A stretch of 50,791 bases of DNA, from contig JAGCNW010000043.1 in the NCBI GenBank assembly GCA_017645785.1, positions 1-50,791 of the forward strand, given 5' to 3'. Numbering within the stretch: the stretch's first letter is position 1; each line of letters starts with the position of its first letter. The position numbers and the translations under genes were made by a program. This DNA is from Treponema sp. (GTDB taxonomy: Bacteria; Spirochaetota; Spirochaetia; Treponematales; Treponemataceae). Below the pieces are notes generated by a model. The model saw only the letters and a list, made by a program, of their open reading frames with translations. It had not been told where the DNA came from and searched no databases. Shown piece by piece: positions 1 to 7,019 of this stretch.

Positions 1-1710
1 GACGCGCGCTCGACCAGCATGGATGACGACGGAAGCGAACCCGACTATATAGCAAGATACGTCAACGGCAGATACTTTGAAGGCTGCTCGGCCTTGCTCT
101 TGATACAGCTGCCCGACTGGATGCTTGATGTGGTCGACAGCCTCTTTAATGGCTGCGCAAACCTTGCCAGCGTGACGCTTAGCCCCAACACGGAATACAT
201 AGGCGTCAACGCCTTCAATGGCTGCTCGGCCTTGGTCAGCATAACCTTGCCCGCCAGCGTGACTGATATCGCTGCCGGCGCCTTTGTTAACTGCGCAAGC
301 GGTTTTGCAATCACTTACCAAGGAACAAAGGTGCAGTGGGGACAGGTAAAGCGTTCTAACCAAAGCGTTGACTCAACAAAATGGCATGACGGGGATAGGG
401 AAATCTCAGACTCGACAGGACATGTAACATGCGGCGACGGCGCTTGCGGATTGGACTATAAATACATAGTCGGAACTCCTGACATTACTGCATTGGACGA
501 CGCGTCGGATCTTGATTTCTGCTCTACGGTTAATGTTTCTAACGTGGCTGGATTCAACCTTATTGCGCAATGGGCTGACAGCGATGCCACAGACTTCCAC
601 AATGTTACTATAGTCCTGCAAGACGATGTGACTGTGGAAGATAATTATTGGATAAAACAATTTAGGGGAACTTTTGACGGCAACAATCACACTATCACTC
701 AGAATTATACAACAGCATATGGCGGCGACGCACAAAGAACAATACAGGGAGAAACACTATACCAATCAAAAAGGGCTTTGTTCTGGTCAATTTCGACTGA
801 CGCCGTAATAAAGAACATAACTGTGGAAGGAACTGCCCAAAAAGCCGGCCTTGTTGGACACATGTATGGTGGCTCAATTGAAGATTGCGTTGTAGATGTT
901 ACGGTTTCTGGCAACAGTGGCGATGAGTTAGGTGGATTTGTGTCAAAAATATCCGGTCCTGCAACGATAAAGAACTGTGTATTTAAAGGTTCCTTAGCAA
1001 CCCCTTACGATAACAATGGTGGAGAAGCGGGCGGCATTGTTGGATCTGTTGCTACAAACAGTGAAGTAATCATTGAGAATTGCCTAAACAAGGGAGCAAT
1101 TTGCACAACTAATGAAAAAGTAGCGTTCGGCGGTGGAATTGTAGGATACTGTGATTACCCGATAATTATTCGCAACTGCAAGAACACTGGAAACGTTCGC
1201 GGCAAATATGCCGGCGGAATTATTGGCCATGCGCAAAGGGTCAATGTAATAAATTGCAACAACCTCGGAAATATAACAAAGATGGACACCGGTTCTTCGG
1301 GCGGCATTGTCGGTCAAACTTCTCCTTCTAATTATGATGTTGTGTGGCCAACCTTAATAAACAACTGCAATTACGGAAGCGCAGAGGGAGGTATTGTAGG
1401 AGACTTCAACTGTCCAAGTAATAATGATGCCTCAAAACCCCAGCCAACCAATGAATATATTTCTCACAATTATTATTATTATGTGTCAACAAATCCTGTC
1501 GGCCAGGTGAACAGCAAGTATTCCTGGAGCAGTACTTCATGGGGCGACTCATACTTTATAAAAGTTACTGATGATACCGCTGTAGGCAGTATACTTGGCG
1601 CTCTTGATAATTGGGCATACTACAACAGTGACGATTCCGTAACATACGCTAGCTGGACAGGTACTGTGTGGGATGTAAGGCTTGACCTCGGCGAGCTGGA
1701 AGACAAGTAA
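1..1710 (+). CDS. BspA-like/GLUG surface protein, 5' end outside window
   Basis: The frame is open from base 1, before the first ATG at 19, so this is the C-terminal part (about 569 codons) of a longer protein. The first 90 or so residues are LRR_5/BspA-type leucine-rich repeats (FNGCANLASVTLSPNTEYIG followed by another FNGCSAL unit). A middle section (about residues 150-250) has no clear repeat. From about residue 280 there are repeated GLUG-like units, each with a GGIVG or GGFVS glycine core followed by an NC(K/L)N step. Such repeats occur in secreted or surface-exposed adhesin-like proteins of gut bacteria and treponemes. The export signal must lie upstream. Codons after about base 480 look more AT-rich than in the housekeeping genes here, which fits an accessory or transferred gene. 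The family call is fairly secure; the ligand is unknown. Confidence 0.75.
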   Translation, partial: DARSTSMDDDGSEPDYIARYVNGRYFEGCSALLLIQLPDWMLDVVDSLFNGCANLASVTLSPNTEYIGVNAFNGCSALVSITLPASVTDIAAGAFVNCASGFAITYQGTKVQWGQVKRSNQSVDSTKWHDGDREISDSTGHVTCGDGACGLDYKYIVGTPDITALDDASDLDFCSTVNVSNVAGFNLIAQWADSDATDFHNVTIVLQDDVTVEDNYWIKQFRGTFDGNNHTITQNYTTAYGGDAQRTIQGETLYQSKRALFWSISTDAVIKNITVEGTAQKAGLVGHMYGGSIEDCVVDVTVSGNSGDELGGFVSKISGPATIKNCVFKGSLATPYDNNGGEAGGIVGSVATNSEVIIENCLNKGAICTTNEKVAFGGGIVGYCDYPIIIRNCKNTGNVRGKYAGGIIGHAQRVNVINCNNLGNITKMDTGSSGGIVGQTSPSNYDVVWPTLINNCNYGSAEGGIVGDFNCPSNNDASKPQPTNEYISHNYYYYVSTNPVGQVNSKYSWSSTSWGDSYFIKVTDDTAVGSILGALDNWAYYNSDDSVTYASWTGTVWDVRLDLGELEDK

Positions 1711-1718
1711 GCGGCTAG

Positions 1719-2030
1719 GTTGTTCCGGCCACGACGCTGGCTAAGGGTTGCTACGATTCAATGTTTGAGAGTTGTGAAAATCTTGAAAGGGCTCCGGACC
1801 TTCCTGCGCCGACGCTTGCAGAAGGTTGCTACCGCCATATGTTTAGCGGATGCTCCAGCCTAAATTATATAAAGTGCCTTGCGACTGATATGTCGGCTGA
1901 TCTTTGCACAAGAGAGTGGGTTATAGGCGTACCTAGCGGCGGCATATTCGTAAAAGCCGCCGCCGCTGACTGGTCTGGGGTTGCGGATGATTATGGCATT
2001 CCTTCCGGCTGGACTGTGCAGTCGCAATAA
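1719..2030 (+). pseudogene. Decayed BspA-family C-terminal cassette
   Basis: After the TAG at 1716-1718 the frame reads VVPATTLAKGCYDSMF, then a second unit PAPTLAEGCYRHMFSGCSSL, then a terminal module ending GIPSGWTVQSQ and TAA. The PATTLA-xx-CY-xx-MF-xxC-xxL unit is the standard repeat of another BspA-like surface protein type, and the tail is its usual C-terminus. Only two repeats remain. There is no signal peptide, no convincing ribosome-binding site before the ATG at 1761, and the frame is cut by a stop exactly where more repeats are expected. I read it as the 3' remnant of a surface-protein gene, possibly left by recombination with the gene just upstream. A short expressed protein from 1761 cannot be excluded. 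Confidence 0.6.
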
Positions 2031-2122
2031 TGACAGTCCGCGAGAGCGGACAAGTGGATAATTTCCATGACATAATGACGCGAAGCGGCAGAATGACAGC
2101 CCGCGAGAGCGGACGAGTGGAT
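2030..2122. repeat. Two-copy 30-bp hairpin repeat (GNRA-loop)
   Basis: Two 30-bp copies lie at 2030-2059 and 2093-2122 and differ at two positions. Each contains a hairpin: GTCCGC-GAGA-GCGGAC at 2036-2051 and a one-mismatch version at 2099-2114. A third partial copy with a perfect GTCCGC-GAAA-GCGGAC hairpin is at 26132-26147. All follow the stop codon of an envelope-protein gene. No T-run follows, so these are not standard terminators. They look like a dispersed short repeat. Confidence 0.7.
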
Positions 2123-2185
2123 CTTAGGCTTGCGCGGTTGTGGCGGCCAGTTCTTTTTGCAGTTCCAGCACTTGGTCTAGGGGGA

Positions 2186-3013
2186 TTAGTTTGCGGGGGT
2201 GGGCTCTTTTAGCGCTTCAAGAACTTTGTCCAATGGAGCGCCCGTGTCGCTGGCCGCAGTTTCTGGAGTCGCGTTGTATTTTTTTATAAGCATAACCGCG
2301 TCTTCCACGGCTTGTTCCTTTTTAGATTCCCTTACCAAATCCATTTCTCTAATATTCATAGCGGCGTACTCCAATAGGAATTTTTCGTTAACCTTCAACT
2401 TTTCCACCGTGGCAAAAAGGTTGTTCGAGTATTCGTCTTCGCCAGGGTCGTTTGTGCATACAAATTTGAGGAAGGCGCGGACTTTTTCGTCGCGCTCTTT
2501 TTCATATGCAGTTGCATTATAAAAGATTTTTAACGTTTTGTCATCCAATTTTACGCCTTTGTTCTCGTCACAAACATTGCGGAATGTGTATCGCGAAAGC
2601 CCGAATTTATGTTCGTTTGCGTCCTTGAACGGGTCTTGTTTGCAGATGAACAGTATGTAGCTTTCTTTTAGTTTTGTGTAGTCGTCGCCCTTCATGAGCG
2701 AGTCGCAGTCCACCATGCTCTGGTAGTAACGGGCGCGCTTGCCAAGCGCCTCCTGCGGCTGTGATTGCATCTCCACGTCGATTACTTTGTCTTCATCTTT
2801 TAAGTAAACGTCAAGTCGAACGCCTTTGCTTATGTAGTAGGGCGCGATGGTCTTCTCCAGCTCCGGATATTCCACTTTTTTGACCCTGACTCCAAGAAGC
2901 CGCTCCACAAGCTCCGCGCAAACGCCAGGTTCATGCAGCACAGCCTGGAACATGCCGTTGTCGGTGAATGTTAGTTTGTCCGCGCTTTTGAAAGAATAAA
3001 ACGAATCTGCCAT
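2186..3013 (-). CDS. Rpn-family PD-(D/E)XK nuclease / transposase-like protein
   Basis: A 275-residue protein of the Rpn (recombination-promoting nuclease; PD-(D/E)XK nuclease family transposase) group. The catalytic core is visible as D68 in RLDVY followed by VIDVEMQ with E81 and Q83, the usual D...ExQ arrangement. The remainder is helical and charged, as in the family. Family members promote RecA-independent recombination and occur in many dispersed copies. The start at 3013 is chosen because AGGAGG lies about 7 nt upstream; an upstream in-frame ATG at 3097 lies inside an inverted repeat and lacks such a site. It sits next to a decayed surface-protein gene and short repeats, which fits a recombination-prone patch. 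No terminal inverted repeats or target duplication were found, so I do not call it an insertion sequence. Confidence 0.8.
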   Translation of the reverse strand: MADSFYSFKSADKLTFTDNGMFQAVLHEPGVCAELVERLLGVRVKKVEYPELEKTIAPYYISKGVRLDVYLKDEDKVIDVEMQSQPQEALGKRARYYQSMVDCDSLMKGDDYTKLKESYILFICKQDPFKDANEHKFGLSRYTFRNVCDENKGVKLDDKTLKIFYNATAYEKERDEKVRAFLKFVCTNDPGEDEYSNNLFATVEKLKVNEKFLLEYAAMNIREMDLVRESKKEQAVEDAVMLIKKYNATPETAASDTGAPLDKVLEALKEPTPAN

Positions 3014-3023
3014 AATAGGCCTC

Positions 3024-3109
3024 CTATATATGAATATGCGAAAGTGCCGCCCCGGCAATTCGCCCCCACAGATTTTGCGGAGCGCGCTTTCTTGCATATA
3101 TTCATATAG
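3024..3109. repeat. Imperfect inverted repeat upstream of the rpn-like gene
   Basis: Arms at 3024-3044 and 3087-3109 are near reverse complements: both carry CTATAT(AT)GAATAT followed by a GAAAG end, with small indels. They enclose about 42 bp of GC-rich sequence. The left arm abuts the AGGAGG used by the rpn-like gene, so if transcribed the hairpin would bring its base next to the ribosome-binding site. It could be regulatory or a mobility remnant. Confidence 0.55.
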
Positions 3110-3172
3110 ACGATGTGGCAGTAAATTTTACTTTTTTGGAAAAAAATCGTAGAAATTTGTTGTTTTTTAATC

Positions 3173-3178
3173 TATAAT
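3173..3178 (+). promoter_or_regulatory. -10 element (TATAAT) of the ATP-grasp gene
   Basis: A perfect TATAAT 17 nt before the ATG at 3196. No good -35 is present at 16-18 bp spacing. It excludes the upstream TTG at 3178 as the start codon, because that codon overlaps the hexamer. The predicted leader is about 10 nt. Confidence 0.5.
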
Positions 3179-3195
3179 TGCGCGCGGAAGAAAAA

Positions 3196-4569
3196 ATGCG
3201 CTTAGTTTTTTACAGTTCTTGCTCGAACCATTTTGATCCTAACATCGTTCACATAAAGACTATGCCTTCGTGGGCGGAGGAATGGAGCGCCGTGGCCGCC
3301 GCGTTTCCCCAGCACCAATTTATAATCGCGACGATGCTGCCCGCGATGTTTTTGCTGGATTACGACAAGGACAAAATCGCAAAACCAGACGGAGTGGAAT
3401 GCCATCTTTTGAAGGGGGGCGGCGCGGAAAAAATCGCCCAAGAAATTTTGTCGCTAAAGCCAGACGTTGCGGCGGCGGCCAGTTTTTGGCTTACCCCTTA
3501 TGACTGGATGGGCTTGCAAGACGCGATGGTGGCCGACATTTTGCGCGACAATGGCGTTAAGGTTGTTTGCCACAAGTCCAAGACACAAGCGCTTTGCTTT
3601 GACAAAAAGGCGACTAGCGACTTTCTAAAACAAAACGGCTTTAAATGCGCGCAATCCGTTTTTGTTGACTACGACTTGTTTTGGGCCCAGCGCAAAAAGT
3701 CCGAAGTTCGCGAAAACGTTTACCGCGAATATGTCTTGCGCCAAATCGAGCGGCTAGAGTTCCCTGTGATAATAAAGGACACTACCGGCCTAAGTTCCTA
3801 CGGAATGGAAGTGCTCCACACAATGGGAGCGGTTCGCAATTATTTGGAGTCAAAGAAGTTCAACTCAAACCGCTTGGTCGAAGAATTTTTGGACGGCCCG
3901 CAATTTGGAACGGAAATCCACGTGACAAAGCAAGCCGTTGACGTGTTCCCGCCGCTTTTGTACAGCGTAAACCAATACGGCATTTGCAGCCCCAAGCAGT
4001 CTGTAAAATTGGGACCGCTCACTTTGCCCGCCTTTAAATGCCAAGAATTGCGGAGCGAGTTGGAGCGGCTGGCCCGCCTCTTGGAATTTGAAGGCAGCGC
4101 GCAAGTGGACTTGGTCCTTCACAAAGACCAATGGCATATCATAGAAATCAACCCGCGTTTGAGCGGTTCCTCTGCTGCGATAGCCTTGATAAAAGGAAAA
4201 ACCTTGCCCCGCATTTTGACGGACTTCGCGCTAGAGTCCGTTCCCCAAAAAGAAGACTTGTGGAAAAAAAATCCGCCGCTATATTTAAACATAAAATTCC
4301 CCAATCTCAACTTGGAACAAATGAAGGCCCTGTACGCGCTTCCTTATGTCCGCTACTTGTGCCAAACCGACAACGACGCCGCAAAGCAAAGGCGCGAGAT
4401 GGGCTTTTGCGAAATCCTTTTTGGCGGCTCTGACAAGCCCCAAGACTTGTCGGCCCAGTTGGACGAAATTAAAGAAAAATTCCCCGAGATAGTGGAGCCG
4501 GGCTTTTTTGAGACGGCAAAAAAAATGCTGGACTTATTGAGGCGCGACAATACTGACCGGCCATATTGA
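3196..4569 (+). CDS. ATP-grasp domain protein (ligase, substrate unknown)
   Basis: 457 residues. The central and C-terminal part is an ATP-grasp fold. Seen: FPVIIKDTTGLSSYGM (nucleotide-binding lysine and glycine-rich loop), VEEFLDGPQFGTEIHV (adenine-contacting strand), and WHIIEINPRLSGSSAA (the Mg-binding E and N of ATP-grasp enzymes). The first 130 or so residues form a preATP-grasp-like region. ATP-grasp ligases join a carboxylate, activated as acylphosphate, to an amine or thiol. No residue here identifies the substrate. The ATG at 3196 is chosen over an in-frame TTG at 3178 that overlaps a -10 box. The next genes are a receiver protein 67 nt downstream and a secreted M15 peptidase, hinting at a cell-wall or peptide role, but that is only context. 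Confidence 0.75.
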   Translation: MRLVFYSSCSNHFDPNIVHIKTMPSWAEEWSAVAAAFPQHQFIIATMLPAMFLLDYDKDKIAKPDGVECHLLKGGGAEKIAQEILSLKPDVAAAASFWLTPYDWMGLQDAMVADILRDNGVKVVCHKSKTQALCFDKKATSDFLKQNGFKCAQSVFVDYDLFWAQRKKSEVRENVYREYVLRQIERLEFPVIIKDTTGLSSYGMEVLHTMGAVRNYLESKKFNSNRLVEEFLDGPQFGTEIHVTKQAVDVFPPLLYSVNQYGICSPKQSVKLGPLTLPAFKCQELRSELERLARLLEFEGSAQVDLVLHKDQWHIIEINPRLSGSSAAIALIKGKTLPRILTDFALESVPQKEDLWKKNPPLYLNIKFPNLNLEQMKALYALPYVRYLCQTDNDAAKQRREMGFCEILFGGSDKPQDLSAQLDEIKEKFPEIVEPGFFETAKKMLDLLRRDNTDRPY

Positions 4570-4636
4570 ATAATTCTTGAACGCGCGCTAAAATTGTTAG
4601 CATAGTCTTATAGGTTTTAGGAGCGGATGGCAAAAA

Positions 4637-5047
4637 GTGGCTGGTCGCAATCTTTTTTCGTTGTTTTCGGGCAAAACAATTTTGGTCGTGGATGACAGCG
4701 ACATGAGTAACTCGGTAATCAAAGCGATTTTGGAGCGCTATGGGGTCAAAGTTTTGTTGGCCCAAAACGGCGCCGAAGCGCTTACACAATTTTCCGAAAG
4801 CAAGCCATTTAGCATTTGCGCCATTCTTATGGACATAGCGATGCCGGTAATGAACGGTTTTGAGGCAGCCAAGCAAATTAGAAAGCTTGACCGCGCCGAT
4901 TCCGCCACGACTCCTATAATTGCGGTCACCGCAAGCGTGGAACCCAAAGACAAAAAAAGCGCCTTTGAGTGCGGCATGACAGACTTTTTGACAAAGCCAA
5001 TCGTTCCCGAAACTTTGTGCCAAACCATTGGCCGCTATTTGGAATAG
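4637..5047 (+). CDS. Stand-alone response-regulator receiver (CheY-like)
   Basis: 136 residues forming a single REC domain with no output domain. It begins with KTILVVDDSDMSN (acidic pair), has the phospho-acceptor Asp in AILMDIAMPVMNGF, the switch Thr/Ser in IIAVTAS, and the conserved Lys in DFLTKPI. It should be phosphorylated by a histidine kinase, none of which is encoded nearby, and act by protein contact. The start is uncertain: GTG at 4637 gives a natural length but its AGGAG is 13 nt away; an ATG at 4627 is in another frame. The gene ends 2 nt before the M15 peptidase gene starts, so the two are probably cotranscribed. The domain call is strong, the partner unknown. Confidence 0.85.
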   Translation: MAGRNLFSLFSGKTILVVDDSDMSNSVIKAILERYGVKVLLAQNGAEALTQFSESKPFSICAILMDIAMPVMNGFEAAKQIRKLDRADSATTPIIAVTASVEPKDKKSAFECGMTDFLTKPIVPETLCQTIGRYLE

Positions 5048-5049
5048 GA

Positions 5050-5979
5050 ATGAAAAAATCCGCGCGCGTCTTTTTTCTCTTGCTTAATCTTTTTTCTTTT
5101 GTATTTTCCGCGTCGGCGCAAGAAGAGGATTCCAATTGGCCCCGCCTTTCAAACTTGACGCCAAAAGAAGAATTGGAAATTTTCCGCGAAGCCTATCCTT
5201 GGTGCCAGTTTGAACTGGACTACGATAAAGAGGTCAAGGATTGGGCGCTAAAAATCACTTCCTATAAAAAAACTACGGTTCTTTATAGGGCCGAGGGTTT
5301 GTATCTTCCCAAAGATCAGCTTGACAACCGCGACCATTATTGGCGCGTGATTTATAGGTACAACCAAGTTTTGGATGACCCCGCGGATTTTAGCGAGGAA
5401 AAAAAGCAAATGATACGCGAGTATTCCTCCAACGAAAACCGCAAAAAGGGAGCGGTGTCCTCTAAATTTATTTTTGACGCGATTTACGATTGCCAAACCC
5501 GCGCCTCCACCGAAACGCACTTGCGCAGCATGACCTTGTGGAACAGGCCGCTGAACGTTCACAGGCAAATCGGAAAAAAAATTGACAAGATAGAAGCGAA
5601 GGTTTGGGCGATGGCCAAGACCGACAAGCAGATCCGCGATTTTTTAAAGACATTAAGCTCTTGTTCCGGCTACAACTGGCGGCAGATTCGCGACAGTCCC
5701 ACGCGCTCTTTTCACAGCTACGGAATCGCCATTGACATTTTGCCAAAAGGCTGGGGCAACAAGGTTGTTTATTGGGGCTACGAAAAACAAAAGGGCAACA
5801 AGGATTGGATGTTGATTCCGTTGAAGGCGCGGTGGATGCCGCCGGCCGCCGTAATAAAGGCCTTTGAAGACGAGGGCTTTATTTGGGGCGGCCGCTGGGC
5901 GATTTGGGACAACATGCATTTTGAGTATCATCCCGAATTGTTTGTCGCCCAGCAGCTTTATGGCGACAAGTTAAAGTAA
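5050..5979 (+). CDS. Secreted M15-family D,D-peptidase (VanY/D-Ala-D-Ala carboxypeptidase-like)
   Basis: 309 residues. The N-terminus MKKSARVFFLLL...SASA-QEE is a Sec signal peptide, so the enzyme acts in the periplasm. The catalytic zinc site of M15 peptidases is visible: H222-S-Y-G-I-A-I-D229 (HxxxxxxD) and H290 in WDNMHFEY. Family members cleave D-Ala-D-Ala or cross-links in peptidoglycan. About 190 residues precede the catalytic domain with no recognisable domain. The ATG at 5050 is chosen because the signal peptide begins there; it is only 2 nt past the receiver-gene stop, with a weak AGGA overlapping that stop. Periplasmic peptidoglycan trimming is the likely role; carboxypeptidase and endopeptidase activities cannot be told apart here. 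Confidence 0.85.
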   Translation: MKKSARVFFLLLNLFSFVFSASAQEEDSNWPRLSNLTPKEELEIFREAYPWCQFELDYDKEVKDWALKITSYKKTTVLYRAEGLYLPKDQLDNRDHYWRVIYRYNQVLDDPADFSEEKKQMIREYSSNENRKKGAVSSKFIFDAIYDCQTRASTETHLRSMTLWNRPLNVHRQIGKKIDKIEAKVWAMAKTDKQIRDFLKTLSSCSGYNWRQIRDSPTRSFHSYGIAIDILPKGWGNKVVYWGYEKQKGNKDWMLIPLKARWMPPAAVIKAFEDEGFIWGGRWAIWDNMHFEYHPELFVAQQLYGDKLK

Positions 5980-5981
5980 AG

Positions 5982-6068
5982 ATGTCCGGGCCAAGCCCGA
6001 ACATGACAATGCCTGTCATTCCGCCGCGCAAGCAATGTCATTCCCGCGCATGACGCGGGAATCTTTTT
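5982..6068. repeat. Nested hairpin repeat ending in a bidirectional terminator (copy 1)
   Basis: Three hairpins in a row: CGGGC-caa-GCCCG, ATGACA-atgcc-TGTCAT (6003-6019), and ATTCCCGCG-catga-CGCGGGAAT (6040-6062) followed by C and five T (6064-6068). The last is a good intrinsic terminator for the M15 gene and, being symmetric, may also serve the converging gene. The same hairpin types recur in the same order at 6835-6959. Confidence 0.75.
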
Positions 6069-6783
6069 ATGAATTCTTATTAATTATGCGCGAGTCGAAT
6101 TTGCCGGTGGCGATTTCGATCCAGCGCGTCCAAAGCGAAACCTTGTTGTCGGCGTTGAGCGCGTTCCATATTTCGTTTGTCCATTCGTCGATGTTGGCGC
6201 AAGGCGCGTCGAGAAGCGCGGGCTCGCCTTCAAAGCTGGGGAGCGGGTTTCCGTCGCCCATGTAGGTGTGGATAAAGCGCGCCTTTCCGTTTTGCGGATT
6301 TGAGTATTTGTAAGTGAAGCGGTTGCAGCTGTCCGCGTTTCCGCTATCGCTCTTAAGAATCGAAAGGCCAAAGTTGTAGGCTCCGTCTTTTACTTCCATT
6401 ACGCCAGAGATGCGCGGAGTGTAGTTGGGAGCGTCGGGCTCGAACTCGCGTCCGCGCAAAGATTCTTCGAAACTTTTTCCTTTTGACATTTCTTCGTAAA
6501 CGGTGTCGGTCTGGTCGCCGTTTGTCACGATAGTTTTTTCGCCCAAGACGCGGACAGGCGCGTAAATGATAAGGCTGGGGTCCGTCAATTTTGACGGGTC
6601 AAAGGCTTGCGTGCGGATTCCGTCTCCGTCTTGAACAAAAACTCGGTTGCGGCTGTTTTCGCTTCGGCCCATGATAAAGTAGGCGGCGATGGCGAATTTT
6701 CCGCTGGCGGATTTTCCTAAAATGATTCCGCGTCCAGGATAGCTTGTTGAAGAAAGTTCTTCTTTGATGGAAAGTGTTTTCAT
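6067..6783 (-). CDS. PurO-like IMP cyclohydrolase family protein
   Basis: 238 residues resembling the IMP_cyclohyd (PurO-like) family. Recognisable stretches are YPGRGIILGKSASGKFAIAA, the YFIMGRSENSRNRVF motif, a FDPSKLTDPSLIIYAPVR segment and a TNGDQTDTVYE motif. PurO of archaea closes the last ring of purine synthesis (FAICAR to IMP), a job done by PurH in most bacteria. Bacterial homologues exist, but their activity is less certain. A purE-F-M-N cluster lies about 32 kb away in this window, making a purine role plausible. The ATG at 6783 is favoured: TTGAAA-17 bp-CATACT ends 7 nt before it with no Shine-Dalgarno, so the mRNA may be leaderless. The longer frame to 6873 crosses a repeat and is unlikely to be coding. 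Confidence 0.65.
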   Translation of the reverse strand: MKTLSIKEELSSTSYPGRGIILGKSASGKFAIAAYFIMGRSENSRNRVFVQDGDGIRTQAFDPSKLTDPSLIIYAPVRVLGEKTIVTNGDQTDTVYEEMSKGKSFEESLRGREFEPDAPNYTPRISGVMEVKDGAYNFGLSILKSDSGNADSCNRFTYKYSNPQNGKARFIHTYMGDGNPLPSFEGEPALLDAPCANIDEWTNEIWNALNADNKVSLWTRWIEIATGKFDSRIINKNS

Positions 6784-6790
6784 AATTTTT

Positions 6791-6819
6791 AGTATGCCGC
6801 ATTTTTGAACAAGTTTCAA
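6791..6819 (-). promoter_or_regulatory. Promoter of the PurO-like gene (leaderless type)
   Basis: -35 TTGAAA (6814-6819), 17-bp spacer, -10 CATACT (6791-6796), then 7 nt to the ATG at 6783. Confidence 0.5.
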
Positions 6820-6834
6820 TCGGTTGTAGAAAAG

Positions 6835-6960
6835 ATTGCCCGGTCGAGCCGGGCAATGACATCTTCTTGTCATTCCCGCGTTGATTGTCCGCGCTCTGTC
6901 AAGAGCGCAGTTGAATCGCTTCCTATATCAAAATGGAGCGGAGCGACATACGCGGGAATC
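6835..6960. repeat. Nested hairpin repeat (copy 2, with 70-bp inner segment)
   Basis: Hairpin A is ATTGCCCGG-tcgag-CCGGGCAAT (6835-6857). Hairpin B is AATGACA-tcttct-TGTCATT (6855-6874) and shares bases with A. Hairpin C has the arms ATTCCCGCG (6872-6880) and CGCGGGAAT (6951-6959), identical to those at 6040-6062, but separated by 70 bp that contain another perfect hairpin GCGCTC-tgtcaa-GAGCGC (6891-6908). With the two promoters at its ends this accounts for most of the 236-bp gap between the divergent PurO-like and GH43 genes. Confidence 0.7.
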
Positions 6961-6962
6961 TA

Positions 6963-6992
6963 TTGACCAAAACCGCGCGGTAATTGTAGAAT
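6963..6992 (+). promoter_or_regulatory. Promoter of the GH43 gene
   Basis: -35 TTGACC (6963-6968), 18-bp spacer, -10 TAGAAT (6987-6992). It starts immediately after the hairpin repeat. The predicted start of transcription is near 6999, giving a short leader that carries AAGGAG. Confidence 0.7.
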
Positions 6993-7019
6993 GAAAGAAC
7001 GACAAAAAAGGAGTTTTAT

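Noticed and set aside
2030..2212. 60-codon frame after the BspA remnant
   Set aside because: Its sequence is built from the hairpin repeats and overlaps the end of the rpn-like gene; no ribosome-binding site.
2186..3109. Insertion sequence with terminal inverted repeats
   Set aside because: The inverted repeat lies on one side only; no matching end after 2186 and no target duplication.
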